NCBI GenBank assembly: GCA_045540335.1
Contig: JAZQHC010000041.1
Location: 12,437 to 76,436, forward strand
Reading direction: 5' to 3'
Length of the DNA stretch: 64,000 bases
Origin: RGIG7213 sp045540335
GTDB lineage: Bacteria; Bacillota; Clostridia; Oscillospirales; CAG-272
Part shown: positions 55,040 through 63,936 of the stretch, one piece after another
Layout of the letters: each line of letters opens with the position of its first letter
Numbering within the stretch: the stretch's first letter is position 1
Position numbers and translations under genes: made by a program
Notes under the pieces: generated by a model
Told to the model about the DNA's origin: nothing
Seen by the model: the letters and a program-made list of their open reading frames with translations, nothing else
The model's database searches: none

Positions 55040-55540
55040 TTATTCCCATTCGTTTGGTTTTATCATATCGGATATCTTATCTGCAAATTCGCCGTTTATT
55101 TCCAAAAAAACGCCGCACGTCAAGCCTGATGTGTAAACAAGGCAAAATTTTTCCTTTGCAAACAGATTTTGATAAAGAGAAAAAAACTTTATTTTTTTGC
55201 CGCCGAAGCGTTCTGATATATTTTTTTTGCGTTTTTCCTTCGTTATGCCTGAAGCAAGCGATAACGAAAGGTCGAATACGACGGTTTGGTATTTGCCCGC
55301 CTTTCGAACTACGCGAAGTATGTTGCCCTGCAAAACATATTCGTACCGAACGAGGCAATATCTGAAAAAAACCTCAAAGCAGGGCACAAGCAAAAGCAAC
55401 GCGCCTGCGGTAAATAAAAATCCGTATTCTGTACGAAGTGAAAAAAACGAAAGCAAAAAGGATGAAACCAACAGCAAGAACGCCGCCGTAGCACCTGCAA
55501 ACGGGCGGTATTTCGGTGTGTATTTATACGTTGTCTGCAA
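55040..55540 (-). CDS. Small membrane protein of unknown function
   Basis: 166 residues with two adjacent hydrophobic helices (FAGATAAFLLLVSSFLLSFFSL and YGFLFTAGALLLLVPCFEVFF) and a basic beta-rich C-terminal half (YEYVLQGNILRVVRKAGKYQTVVFDLS), which resembles bacterial PH-like domains such as YcxB. Its ATG overlaps the mini-RNase III gene by 17 bases, supporting a real gene at the end of the sbcD-to-mrnC block. No function can be given. Confidence 0.62.
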   Translation of the reverse strand: MQTTYKYTPKYRPFAGATAAFLLLVSSFLLSFFSLRTEYGFLFTAGALLLLVPCFEVFFRYCLVRYEYVLQGNILRVVRKAGKYQTVVFDLSLSLASGITKEKRKKNISERFGGKKIKFFSLYQNLFAKEKFCLVYTSGLTCGVFLEINGEFADKISDMIKPNEWE

Positions 55541-55925
55541 GGCTTTCCAGCTCTTCCTTATACGCCTGCATAAACAACTGCTTTGCGCGCTGCTCGTTTT
55601 TGCAAACGTAAAGATAGCCCATCAGCACCTCAAAGCCGGTTGCCCTTCTGTATTCGGCAACGCTGGCGCTTTTGGGGTGGTTGCCGTGTGTGTTTCTTCC
55701 GCGGCGGAAATAGTCGCCCTCTTCTTCGGAAAGTAAGGGCAGGATATTTTCCACGCATTTGCTTTGCTTTTGCGCCGTTACAAACTGCCGCGAAAGACTG
55801 TTAAGCCTGCCCGAATTTGAAATGCCCGTGTTTATAAGGCATTCCCTTACAAGCAGCTCTATTACGGCGTCGCCGTAATAGGCAAGCGCGGAAATTGCAG
55901 GTATGTTGTTTTGATTTTCAGACAT
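55524..55925 (-). CDS. mrnC: Mini-ribonuclease III
   Basis: 133 residues from the ATG at 55925, six bases after AGGTG; an upstream in-frame start at 55985 lies deep in ribF and is not used. RNase III catalytic domain without a double-strand-binding domain: SALAYYGDAVIELLVRE holds the metal-binding Asp and Glu, GRNTHGNHPKSASVAEYRRATGFEVLMGYLY the second half. In B. subtilis MrnC matures 23S rRNA ends. It overlaps the end of ribF by eight bases. Confidence 0.9.
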   Translation of the reverse strand: MSENQNNIPAISALAYYGDAVIELLVRECLINTGISNSGRLNSLSRQFVTAQKQSKCVENILPLLSEEEGDYFRRGRNTHGNHPKSASVAEYRRATGFEVLMGYLYVCKNEQRAKQLFMQAYKEELESLADNV

Positions 55926-56862
55926 TGTATTCACCTGATTTGCCGTATTCGTTTTTAAAAAATTCCTCTGTATGCAGAATATCACCGCTTATTGCTTGCT
56001 TTAATTCTTCAAGCGAGGAAAACTTTTTTTCTTCCCTGATGTATTTGCAGAATTCAACCTTTATGTTTTTGCCGTAAAGGTCGCCGCCGTAGCCTATTAT
56101 GTGTGTTTCGCAGTTTACAAAGCTTCCCTCTACCGATGGGCGGATACCGACGTTTGCAACTGCCTTATAGCGCGACCTTCCTATAACGGCAATGCAGGCG
56201 TAAACACCGCGCTTCGGTATTATCTGCCCGTGCCGGAAGTTTTGGTTTATAGTAGGTGCACCAAGCGTTCTGCCTAGCTGCTTTCCGTAAACTACGGGCA
56301 GCTGTATTGCAAACGGCCTGCCCAAAAGGCGGCTTGCGGCAATCATATCGCCCGATTTTATTTTTTCGCGTATCAGCGACGAGCTTACCGTTTGCCCCCC
56401 TACGGAATACGCATCAAGCATATACGCCTGCTTTCCGTTTTCGTTCATAAGGGCTTGCAGGGTTGAAAAATCCCCCGACGCGCCCTTGCCGAAACGGAAA
56501 TTATATCCGCAAAAGGCAGCTTCTGCACGGCATTTTTTAATCAGAATTTCAGAAACGAATTTTTCACACGAAAAATCCTTAACCTCGTCGAAATCGTAAA
56601 CGAATGCGTAGTGCACGCCAAGCTCTTTAATAAGCGAAAGCCTTTGTTCAAGCGTGGTTATACAATTTTCTCGATTTTTAAAAAACGGGTCGGAAAACGT
56701 CCACGCTGCCGCGTGCAATCCGCAAATGTCGGCGTGCTGCTTTGCCAGCTTGAACAACGCGGCGTGCCCCGTGTGAACGCCGTCGAAATTGCCAAGCGCC
56801 ACGGCGGTTTTGTACCCGCAGTGCGAAGCCTCTTTCCCCGTTAGTAGATTTATGATTTTCAT
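55918..56862 (-). CDS. ribF: Bifunctional riboflavin kinase / FMN adenylyltransferase
   Basis: 314 residues. N-terminal nucleotidyltransferase with ALGNFDGVHTGHAALF and the SSLIREKI motif; C-terminal flavokinase with LGAPTINQ, GVYACIAVIG and the NCETHIIGY ending. It makes FMN then FAD from riboflavin with ATP. The start overlaps the rsmG stop by four bases. Confidence 0.95.
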   Translation of the reverse strand: MKIINLLTGKEASHCGYKTAVALGNFDGVHTGHAALFKLAKQHADICGLHAAAWTFSDPFFKNRENCITTLEQRLSLIKELGVHYAFVYDFDEVKDFSCEKFVSEILIKKCRAEAAFCGYNFRFGKGASGDFSTLQALMNENGKQAYMLDAYSVGGQTVSSSLIREKIKSGDMIAASRLLGRPFAIQLPVVYGKQLGRTLGAPTINQNFRHGQIIPKRGVYACIAVIGRSRYKAVANVGIRPSVEGSFVNCETHIIGYGGDLYGKNIKVEFCKYIREEKKFSSLEELKQAISGDILHTEEFFKNEYGKSGEYNV

Positions 56863-57590
56863 ATTATCGGTTTTGCCTTTATGCTGCTGTATTTTCTTGG
56901 ATATTGTGCAGGTGTATGCGCGGTTTTTTCAATCACGATAAGGGTGCGTTCTATACTTTCGCTGCCGTTGGTAAGGGTAAACTGCAATGTTTTTTTAACC
57001 GTGCCGCCAAGCGTTTTTACTGCCTTTTCGCACATGTCCGGCGTTTCCTGTGCGGATTTCATCGCGCAGAATACGCCGCCCTTTTTTACAAACGGCAGGC
57101 AAAGCTCGCATAAAACGGGCAGGCTTGCCACGGCGCGCGCACATACGAAATCGAAGCTTTCCCTTTGGTGGGAATTTGCCGCCTCTTCTGCCCTGGCGTG
57201 AAGAACGGATACGTTCTTTAGCCCGGCAGATTGGGCAAAGCTGCTGATAAACGCAAGCTTTTTCGCCGTAGAATCAAGCGAAACTATACGCACATCTTCC
57301 CTTAATACAGCCAACGGCAGGGAAGGAAAGCCGCCGCCTGCGCCGACGTCAAGCACGCGCGCGCCTTGTTCTGCAAGGGGTGCTATAACGGCGCTGTCGG
57401 CAATGTGCTTTAAAATTATCCCGTCTTCGTCGGTGATGGCAGTCAGATTTGTGTGTGCGTTAAATTCGCACAGGCTGACTGCAAGAGAATAAAAATTTTC
57501 CTTTTGTGCTTCTGAAAGCGGCTGAAGGCCGCATTTTTCAAAAACGTCGGATATTTTTTCAAAAAACGAATCTTTGTTGAAAAAAGACAT
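56859..57590 (-). CDS. rsmG: 16S rRNA (guanine-527-N7)-methyltransferase
   Basis: 243 residues. SAM-binding motif VLDVGAGGGFPSLPLAV, then SLDSTAKKLAF and the CARAVASLPVLCELCLPFVKKGG region of GidB/RsmG. It methylates G527 of 16S rRNA; loss gives low-level streptomycin resistance. Six bases after the SbcC-like stop, with GGAG 12 bases before its ATG. Confidence 0.95.
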   Translation of the reverse strand: MSFFNKDSFFEKISDVFEKCGLQPLSEAQKENFYSLAVSLCEFNAHTNLTAITDEDGIILKHIADSAVIAPLAEQGARVLDVGAGGGFPSLPLAVLREDVRIVSLDSTAKKLAFISSFAQSAGLKNVSVLHARAEEAANSHQRESFDFVCARAVASLPVLCELCLPFVKKGGVFCAMKSAQETPDMCEKAVKTLGGTVKKTLQFTLTNGSESIERTLIVIEKTAHTPAQYPRKYSSIKAKPII

Positions 57591-57596
57591 TTACTG

Positions 57597-59777
57597 TTAT
57601 TTCTCCATACGGATTATGTTTGTTTCGGGAAAACTCATTGCTATGCTTCTTTCGCGCGTGTGGCACGTTAAAACGATGGGCTGAAGCCACTTTGATTTTC
57701 CCATTGCGGAAAGCACGGCAATAAGGTTTTTAAGCCTGTCGTCGTCGATGTGGGCAAACGTATCGTCGAATATCATCGGCGGCTTGCCCTTTCTGTAAAG
57801 TATATCGGTTAATGCAAAGCGCAGGCAGATATACGCAAGGTCGCCCGTGCCCGAGCTGAACGAGCTTACGGGGCGCGAGGTTGCGTTTTCGGTAAAGAAA
57901 ACGCCGTAGTTTTCATCTATACCTATTGCAGAATATTTGCCGTTTGAAAGCTTTTCCATAAATCCGCCCGAAAGCTTTGAAAGCTTTGGCGCGATGCCCT
58001 CGCGCAACGACCTTGATGCGTTTTCAAGCGTTTCGTACGCAAGCACGCAGGCTTTATATTCCGCAACGCATTCGGCGTACCGGGTGCGAAGGAAAAACAG
58101 CTCGTCTGCGATGGCGGCAGGGTCTTCAACGGTGGCGCAAAGTGCCGAAAATTCCTTTTCCAACGAAAGTATTTTTTCGTTAAGCGATTCGGTTGCTTTT
58201 TGTAAAAATGCAAGGCGGCGCTTTTGCTCGTTACAGTCAAAGGCTTCTATTTCGCTTGCCTTCAGCTTGCCTTTAATGCGCGAGCGCATTTCTTCCTCGT
58301 TGATGTTTGCCGTTTCTTTTATAAGGGCTTGTGCCGCGTAATATTTTGTTTCAAATTCGCCCTTTGCTTTTGCAATTTCGCTGATTGCCTGTTCTGCCTT
58401 TTTGGCGGCTTCTGCAACGGAAGATTCCGTTATCTGAATAACGGGTATATATTTTTCGGTTTCTTCTTTTATTGATTTTTGCGTTTGCAATACTGCTTGC
58501 CTTGCGGCGGCACAGCGTGCGGCGGCAGATTCTATCTTAACGCGCCTTACGGTTATTTGCTGCTCTTGCTCGTTGATATCGGAAAGGATATTTTCCAATT
58601 CCTCGGCAGATTCGCAGCCGAAGGTGCTTAAATATTCTTTTAATTTCTTTTTGGTTTTTGATGCGGATATCAAGAAGAATATACCGATTACGGCTATAAG
58701 AAAAATAAATCCCAAAATGCGAAGCCTTTTGTATTTTGATTTAAATTCGTTAACGGTACGTTCTACCTCTGTTCTTCCGCCTGCGGCGTTGATATTGTCT
58801 ATAACCTCTGCTTGAGAGGTGAACACTGCCAAATCGTTTTCTGCGTTTGAAAGCTCGCTTTCGGCATACAAAAGCTCTTGCTGTTGTCTGTTTATATCGT
58901 TTTGAAGCGTATAAAGCTTTGCCGCGTATTCGTTATCGGGTATAAAGCCGTTTGAAGAAAGCTGATCGCGAAGGGCTTCGTATGCTTTTTTACAATCCAT
59001 TGCCTGACGTGTAACCTCGTCACAGCGTTGCTTTCTTTCAATGGCGCTGTAAGCCTCGTATTCCTCTGTTTTGGCAAGAATATCTGCCATGGTTTTTGCA
59101 TTTTCTTCTTTTTTCTGCTTTGATTGGCGTATTTTGTCTTCCAAATCAAACAGTCTTTCGTTTGCTTCGCGGCTTTTTGCCTCGCGAAGCTCAAGGTCGG
59201 CTATTTTGCCGCCCAATTCATATATTTTTCCGCCTTTTTTATTTTTGTAAAGAAGCGATGTGCGCAACTCGTCAAGCCGTTTTAACGCTTTTGAGGTGTT
59301 AGTCATCTCGTCTGCTGAAAAAAGTATGTTTTCAACTGCGTCGGTAAGCTTTTCGCCATCAACAAAAGAACCGTTTATCTGCCCCACATATACCGTGTTT
59401 GCAAATACCCTGTCGTTTACGCCGAGAAAAACCTCCCACGGTTGGCGGTCTTTAAAAACGATGGTGTTGGTTTCGGTATCGGTTATAAACACCTCGTCTT
59501 TAACGCCCTTTTGCAACAAAAGCAGCTCGCGGCGAACGGCGTAAGTTTTGCCGCCGTCTTCAAGCACGATATGACCGCCTGCGGAATTTTTACCCCACGA
59601 AACGTACTTTGCGCGTTCCTTCGTATCTAACCCGTAAAATATGAATTTTATAAACATACCAAGGGTTGATTTACCCGTTTCGTTTTTACCCTCGATTATA
59701 TTAAGCCCATCGGAAAGGGATATGGTAAAATCGGAAAACATACCGAAATTATCTATATATATTGATTTTATCGTCAT
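57597..59777 (-). CDS. SbcC/YhaN-like AAA ATPase of DNA repair
   Basis: 726 residues. Walker A EGKNETGKSTLG at the N-terminus, long coiled coils (about 175-300 and 380-560), an embedded hydrophobic segment (RILGFIFLIAVIGIFFLISAS, about 345-365), then the ABC signature region VSSFSSGTGDLAYICLRFAL and Walker B PPMIFDDTFAHIDDDRL. The membrane segment in the coiled coil and the size match YhaN rather than classical SbcC. It would act with the adjacent nuclease on DNA ends or structures. Starts 14 bases after the nuclease stop. Confidence 0.9.
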   Translation of the reverse strand: MTIKSIYIDNFGMFSDFTISLSDGLNIIEGKNETGKSTLGMFIKFIFYGLDTKERAKYVSWGKNSAGGHIVLEDGGKTYAVRRELLLLQKGVKDEVFITDTETNTIVFKDRQPWEVFLGVNDRVFANTVYVGQINGSFVDGEKLTDAVENILFSADEMTNTSKALKRLDELRTSLLYKNKKGGKIYELGGKIADLELREAKSREANERLFDLEDKIRQSKQKKEENAKTMADILAKTEEYEAYSAIERKQRCDEVTRQAMDCKKAYEALRDQLSSNGFIPDNEYAAKLYTLQNDINRQQQELLYAESELSNAENDLAVFTSQAEVIDNINAAGGRTEVERTVNEFKSKYKRLRILGFIFLIAVIGIFFLISASKTKKKLKEYLSTFGCESAEELENILSDINEQEQQITVRRVKIESAAARCAAARQAVLQTQKSIKEETEKYIPVIQITESSVAEAAKKAEQAISEIAKAKGEFETKYYAAQALIKETANINEEEMRSRIKGKLKASEIEAFDCNEQKRRLAFLQKATESLNEKILSLEKEFSALCATVEDPAAIADELFFLRTRYAECVAEYKACVLAYETLENASRSLREGIAPKLSKLSGGFMEKLSNGKYSAIGIDENYGVFFTENATSRPVSSFSSGTGDLAYICLRFALTDILYRKGKPPMIFDDTFAHIDDDRLKNLIAVLSAMGKSKWLQPIVLTCHTRERSIAMSFPETNIIRMEK

Positions 59778-59791
59778 CTTACCGCACCCCC

Positions 59792-60904
59792 TTACATCTT
59801 ATAAAGGGCTGAAAGCCCTAAACGAAGCGCGTCTTTTGCACACTTGCGTTCTTCTTCGTTTTCGGAAGAAAGCTTTTCCTTCAGCAAGGCGTAAAACGCC
59901 CCCCTGATGGTAGGGTCGGCATCAAGGCCCGAATAATCGGGCGCGGGGCGCGTTTTATCCTTTATTTCAAGATAATAAAGCCCCAAAACGGATTCTTGTA
60001 TCGTTTTTTCGGATATTACGAAGGAGGGCGAAATTTCACCCGTAAGCGTTACCCTTAAAGAGGTATCGGCATCAAAATGGTTTTCGCGCACCGCTTTTGA
60101 TACTGCTTCCGTAATTTCGGGCGTGGTCTGCATACCGCTTACATCTACTTCGATTTTTTCGTAACGGCGTTTAGTAACGGGCTTGCAGGCAAATTCGCCG
60201 CTGAACGTACCGTCTGTCTTTGAAAGCCTGCCGATTATAACGGATTTTTTTCCGCATTCGTCAAATCCGCGCCCTTCGGGACAGCCGCTGTACCCGTAAT
60301 AGGTATCGCCTGCTTTAAGCACGCCTGATGAATTGTGTATATGCCCAAGGGCGATATAATCAAAACCCGAATTTTCAATATCGGAAAGGCTTATCGGGCA
60401 CGTGCGTGACGATGCGGAAATATCACCGTGGCAGCACAGAATATTTATCCTGTCAGGGTCAGACGGGGGATTTCCCGCAAAGGGGTTTACCGTCATCGCG
60501 TCGCACGTAAAGGCGAAGCCGTAAACGTCGGTATTTATATCGTCAAACGAAAATTTGCCAAGCAACGGGGAATTGAAAATATACACGTTTGACGGAAACT
60601 TCAATCTCGCGTAAGGGGAATTATCGTTAAAAGGGTCGTGATTTCCGGGGGCAATCACAAAGCGGCAGTTGGGTGCCTGCTCGAACTCCTTTACAAGCAG
60701 TGCGCCTGTGTCGCGCGTAACGTATTCCGTATCGAAAATGTCGCCCGGCATCAGCATTATATCAACCTTTTCCGTTCTTGCATACAGCATCAGCGAGGTA
60801 AACGTGCCTCTTTGCAACGCCCTGCGTGTATTTGCCTTCTGTACGTCGGAAAGGGAAAAGGGGCTGTCTAAATGTATATCACCGCAGTGAAGTATTTTTA
60901 TCAT
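59792..60904 (-). CDS. SbcD/YhaO-like metallophosphoesterase nuclease
   Basis: 370 residues. The Mre11-type active site is complete: CGDIHLD, MPGDIFD, APGNHDPF, CCHGDIS and LGHIHNS. The C-terminal part is capping domain plus ATPase-binding helices. In B. subtilis the equivalent is YhaO, partner of YhaN. It should cut DNA in an ATP-regulated manner. First of the chain sbcD-sbcC-rsmG-ribF-mrnC. Confidence 0.9.
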   Translation of the reverse strand: MIKILHCGDIHLDSPFSLSDVQKANTRRALQRGTFTSLMLYARTEKVDIMLMPGDIFDTEYVTRDTGALLVKEFEQAPNCRFVIAPGNHDPFNDNSPYARLKFPSNVYIFNSPLLGKFSFDDINTDVYGFAFTCDAMTVNPFAGNPPSDPDRINILCCHGDISASSRTCPISLSDIENSGFDYIALGHIHNSSGVLKAGDTYYGYSGCPEGRGFDECGKKSVIIGRLSKTDGTFSGEFACKPVTKRRYEKIEVDVSGMQTTPEITEAVSKAVRENHFDADTSLRVTLTGEISPSFVISEKTIQESVLGLYYLEIKDKTRPAPDYSGLDADPTIRGAFYALLKEKLSSENEEERKCAKDALRLGLSALYKM

Positions 60905-60918
60905 TTGTAAAACCTTTC

Positions 60919-61929
60919 TTATCTTGTGCCCAAAGTTGCTTTAAGAAGTACAAGCGCATCGGAAAAACGCCGGTCGTTACTGTCGGAATCGAAAACGCAC
61001 GTTATCATCTTTTTTCCGTCCTTTTCGGCTGAAACCATAAGGCAGCAGCCTGCCTCGTTCGTAGTACCCGTTTTTAATCCCGTGGCAAACTTGTAGTAAA
61101 AAGAGCTTGACGGATTTATAAGGTGGTTTGTATTAGTCCACGAATTTATTTCGCCGCTGTGATACGTTACGTCTAAAGAAGGCGTAGATGCGTGCTTCAT
61201 AATAGTTTCGTTTTCTGTGGCAAGCTTGCCTATCAGAAGCATATCGTGAAGCGTGGTGTAATGCTCGTCGTCGTGATATCCGTCGGGGCAGGTAAAGTGC
61301 GAGCCGGTAAGGCCGTTTTCTTCTGCAAAGTCGTTCATTTCGTTTACAAATACGCGAACTGCGCTGTTGGCGGTCATATCGCTTTTTCCTGCGATTATTC
61401 TGCCTGCGCCTGCGGCAACTACGTACGCCGCATCGTTACCGGATGGCAAAAGCATTGCGGCTATAAGCATGTCCAGCGTAAGGGCGTGCCCCCGTTTTAT
61501 GTACGCAATAGAAGAATCTGCCGCAATCATATTTACCTCTTCACCTGCGGTAAACACCTCGTTAACGTCGCAATACTTCAATGCAACCAACGCCGTTATA
61601 AGCTTGGTGGTGCTGGCGGGATAAAGGCGGGTATCCATACCGCCCTTTTCGTAAAGCACGGTGTTTGCATCAATGTCAAGCACTGCCGCGTAAGTAGCGG
61701 ATATTTCGCGGTTTATTTCAATTTCGTCAAATAAAAATCCCGGTTTTTCCGTTTCTGCTTCCGTTTCGGCAAGTGTTTCGCTTTCTGCTTTTTCTTCCGA
61801 TGTGTTTTCGTCTGCAACGGTTGATTGTGTATGTGTTGTTTGGCCCGTTGCTTCTTCTGAAGGCGCCGTGCAAGAGGAAAGCGCCAGACTTAAAGCCAGA
61901 ACAAACATGGGTAAACTGTATTTCTTCAT
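60919..61929 (-). CDS. D-alanyl-D-alanine carboxypeptidase lipoprotein (PBP5 family)
   Basis: 336 residues. Lipobox LSSC with Cys20, a Thr/Glu-rich linker (about 21-62), then the penicillin-binding carboxypeptidase domain with Ser106-x-x-Lys109 (ASTTK), SGN and KTGTT. It removes the terminal D-Ala from peptidoglycan pentapeptide and binds beta-lactams. Lacking the usual C-terminal amphipathic helix, it is held by the lipid instead. It stands between the nuclease pair and the epimerase, both wall or DNA maintenance genes. Confidence 0.92.
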   Translation of the reverse strand: MKKYSLPMFVLALSLALSSCTAPSEEATGQTTHTQSTVADENTSEEKAESETLAETEAETEKPGFLFDEIEINREISATYAAVLDIDANTVLYEKGGMDTRLYPASTTKLITALVALKYCDVNEVFTAGEEVNMIAADSSIAYIKRGHALTLDMLIAAMLLPSGNDAAYVVAAGAGRIIAGKSDMTANSAVRVFVNEMNDFAEENGLTGSHFTCPDGYHDDEHYTTLHDMLLIGKLATENETIMKHASTPSLDVTYHSGEINSWTNTNHLINPSSSFYYKFATGLKTGTTNEAGCCLMVSAEKDGKKMITCVFDSDSNDRRFSDALVLLKATLGTR

Positions 61930-62075
61930 ATTTTACTTACCTTTCGGAAAATGCCCGCATGGGCATGTAATATCACCGTACATTATAACTCAAAAAACAT
62001 ATTTTGTAAATATATATATATAGTTTTTATTGTAAAGATTTTAATAATCGCGCACGCGTATTATAGAAATAATTG

Positions 62076-62105
62076 CAAAAAAGCCTCGGAATTTGTTCCG
62101 AGGCT
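62076..62105 (-). terminator. Terminator of the dipeptide epimerase gene
   Basis: On the minus strand, AGCCTCGGAA / TTCCGAGGCT is a 10-base perfect stem with a 4-base loop followed by TTTTTTGC. About 30 bases after the stop at 62137. Confidence 0.88.
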
Positions 62106-62136
62106 GATTTTATACACCTTTAAAGACGAAAAGCGG

Positions 62137-63210
62137 TTATGCGTTGTAGGTTATCCCCAGCCCTGCGCTTTCGTTCATTATTATTTTTTCGTTTTCAAAC
62201 AACGGGCCGCCGTTATACGGGTCATACTTGCAAAGGGCGGGGCCGTCAAGGTCTGCCTTCGTTATTATGCTTTTGCCTGCGGCAAGATGCGCCGCGGCAG
62301 AAACGGCAATTTTGCTTTCAAGCATACAGCCTGCCATACATTCTATACCGTACGTTTCGGCAAGTGCGCATATTTTCAGCGCCTCGTATATACCGCCCGT
62401 TTTCATCAATTTTATATTGATGTAGTCTGATGCTTTTTCGGTAATTATTCTTACCGCATCTCTAACGGAAAAAACGCTTTCGTCGGCTAAAATCGGGGTA
62501 CAAACGTGGTTTGTTACGTATTTCAGCCCTTCAAAATCGTCAGCAGGGGTGGGCTGCTCTACAAGCTCTATATTAAGCCCCTCGGCTTCCATTGCGGATA
62601 TTATGGAAACGGCTTGTTTAGCGCCCCAGCCTTGATTTGCGTCAACGCGCAAAAGTATATCCTCGCCAACTGCCAAACGGATAGCTTTCATTCTTTCAAC
62701 GTCGCCGCGGCCGTCTTTTCCAACCTTTATTTTCAATACGTTAAAGCCTTGTGCAACTGCTTTTTTTGCGTCTTCAACCATCACGTCAACAGGGTTTACG
62801 CTTATGGTAAGGTCTGTTATTACTGTGTTGCTGCCGCCGCCCAAAACCTTGTAAAGCGGAAGCTTGCAGTGCTGTGCAAAAAGGTCGTAAATTGCCATGT
62901 CAACGGCGGCTTTTGCAGACGTGTTTTTCTTTATACAGCCGTGCAGCTTTTTCATTATTCCGTCGATATTTTCAACGTCGTACCCGATTATAGACGGCTT
63001 GATAAAATCCTCTATCGCGCCTACTATCGATGCCTTCGTGTCGCCCGTGATAACCGCCGTAGGGGGTGCTTCGCCGTAGCCTACGTTGCCCGTGTCTGTA
63101 AAAACGCGCACGATAATATCATCAACGCAATCGGTCGTACGAAGGGCGGTTTTAAACGGTGTTACCAAAGGTATTTTAATATTTTCTGTTTTAATATCAA
63201 TAATTTTCAT
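62137..63210 (-). CDS. Dipeptide epimerase (L-Ala-D/L-Glu epimerase type, enolase superfamily)
   Basis: 357 residues. Muconate-lactonizing-type catalytic set: Lys160-x-Lys162 (KIKVGK), Asp190 (VDANQGW), Glu218 (VEQP), Asp243 (DES) and Lys267 (INIKLMKTGG), plus ADLDGP near the end. The family epimerises L-Ala-D-Glu from murein peptides to L-Ala-L-Glu for recycling; other dipeptide specificities exist. It is next to a D,D-carboxypeptidase gene, which fits murein peptide turnover. The ATG lies 15 bases after the nrdR stop, so the two may be co-transcribed. Confidence 0.9.
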   Translation of the reverse strand: MKIIDIKTENIKIPLVTPFKTALRTTDCVDDIIVRVFTDTGNVGYGEAPPTAVITGDTKASIVGAIEDFIKPSIIGYDVENIDGIMKKLHGCIKKNTSAKAAVDMAIYDLFAQHCKLPLYKVLGGGSNTVITDLTISVNPVDVMVEDAKKAVAQGFNVLKIKVGKDGRGDVERMKAIRLAVGEDILLRVDANQGWGAKQAVSIISAMEAEGLNIELVEQPTPADDFEGLKYVTNHVCTPILADESVFSVRDAVRIITEKASDYINIKLMKTGGIYEALKICALAETYGIECMAGCMLESKIAVSAAAHLAAGKSIITKADLDGPALCKYDPYNGGPLFENEKIIMNESAGLGITYNA

Positions 63211-63225
63211 AATATCACCAATCGG

Positions 63226-63693
63226 TTATTCTTCGATATTTTTTCCGTTTTTAATCTCGTTAAGCTCTGCCAAAAACGTGTCAACGTCTTTGAATTCTCT
63301 ATATACGGAAGCAAAACGAACGTATGCTATCTCGTCTATATCCTTCAGCTTTTTCATTACCATCGTACCGATGGCAACGGATTGTATTTCGCTTTTTGAA
63401 GAGCTTTTTATAGTATTTTCAATATCTCTTACAACGCCTTCCAGCTGGGCAGAGGTTACCGGGCGCTTGTGGCACGCTTTTAAAATACCACCGAGTAATT
63501 TCACTCTGTCGAACACTTCACGCGTTTTATCTTTTTTAATAACCATAACGGGCATTGTTTCAACGTGCTCGTACGTTGAAAACTTCGTTCCGCAGCTGAT
63601 GCACACGCGCCTTCTTCTTATGCTTGAATTATCTTCTATCGGCCGTGAATCGACAACCTTTGTTTCTTTAAATCCGCAAGCGGGACACTTCAT
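63226..63693 (-). CDS. nrdR: Transcriptional repressor NrdR
   Basis: 155 residues from the ATG at 63693 (GGAGAT upstream); a longer frame runs into the promoter. Zinc ribbon MKCPACGF...CISCGTKFSTYE, then the ATP-cone (VIKKDKTREVFDRVKLLGGILKACHKRPV). NrdR senses ATP/dATP and represses ribonucleotide reductase genes through NrdR boxes. Size and motifs are standard. Reads away from the rRNA promoter on its right. Confidence 0.96.
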   Translation of the reverse strand: MKCPACGFKETKVVDSRPIEDNSSIRRRRVCISCGTKFSTYEHVETMPVMVIKKDKTREVFDRVKLLGGILKACHKRPVTSAQLEGVVRDIENTIKSSSKSEIQSVAIGTMVMKKLKDIDEIAYVRFASVYREFKDVDTFLAELNEIKNGKNIEE

Positions 63694-63730
63694 AATTTTA
63701 TCTCCACATAACGATAATTTTTTTTGTTTT

Positions 63731-63759
63731 ATTATACGATACATAAAATTTTTTGTCAA
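63731..63759 (-). promoter_or_regulatory. Promoter of nrdR
   Basis: On the minus strand, TTGACA (63759-63754) and TATAAT (63736-63731) are 17 bases apart, 38 bases before the ATG at 63693. Confidence 0.85.
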
Positions 63760-63895
63760 TAGAAAAGATATAATAATTTGCCAAACGGCGTTTTTTTGCG
63801 CCGAAAAAATCGATATATAATGTATAAATTAAATATAGAGCACCTTGAAACGCGCGGATAGGTGTAAAAATAAGAAAAAAGTTTGGAAAAAACGC

Positions 63896-63924
63896 TTGAC
63901 AAAACGTGGTTGATGTGATAATAT
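63896..63924 (+). promoter_or_regulatory. Strong promoter with UP-like A tracts, probably of an rRNA operon
   Basis: TTGACA at 63896-63901 and TAATAT at 63919-63924 (17-base spacer), or the extended -10 TGTGATAAT at 63914-63922. A-tracts at 63868-63892 resemble an UP element. Downstream there is a small hairpin CCGAG/CTCGG (63937-63960), then TCTTTGAAAATTGAATAACA, the sequence commonly found just before 16S rRNA genes in Firmicutes. No rRNA gene itself is inside the window. The remaining bases of this 307-base stretch hold only this and the nrdR promoter. Confidence 0.75.
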
Positions 63925-63936
63925 GTACGAGTCGCG

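Noticed and set aside
62506..63399. 297-residue plus-strand frame over the epimerase and nrdR genes
   Set aside because: Antisense to two well supported genes; Cys/Phe/Tyr-rich composition typical of shadows.
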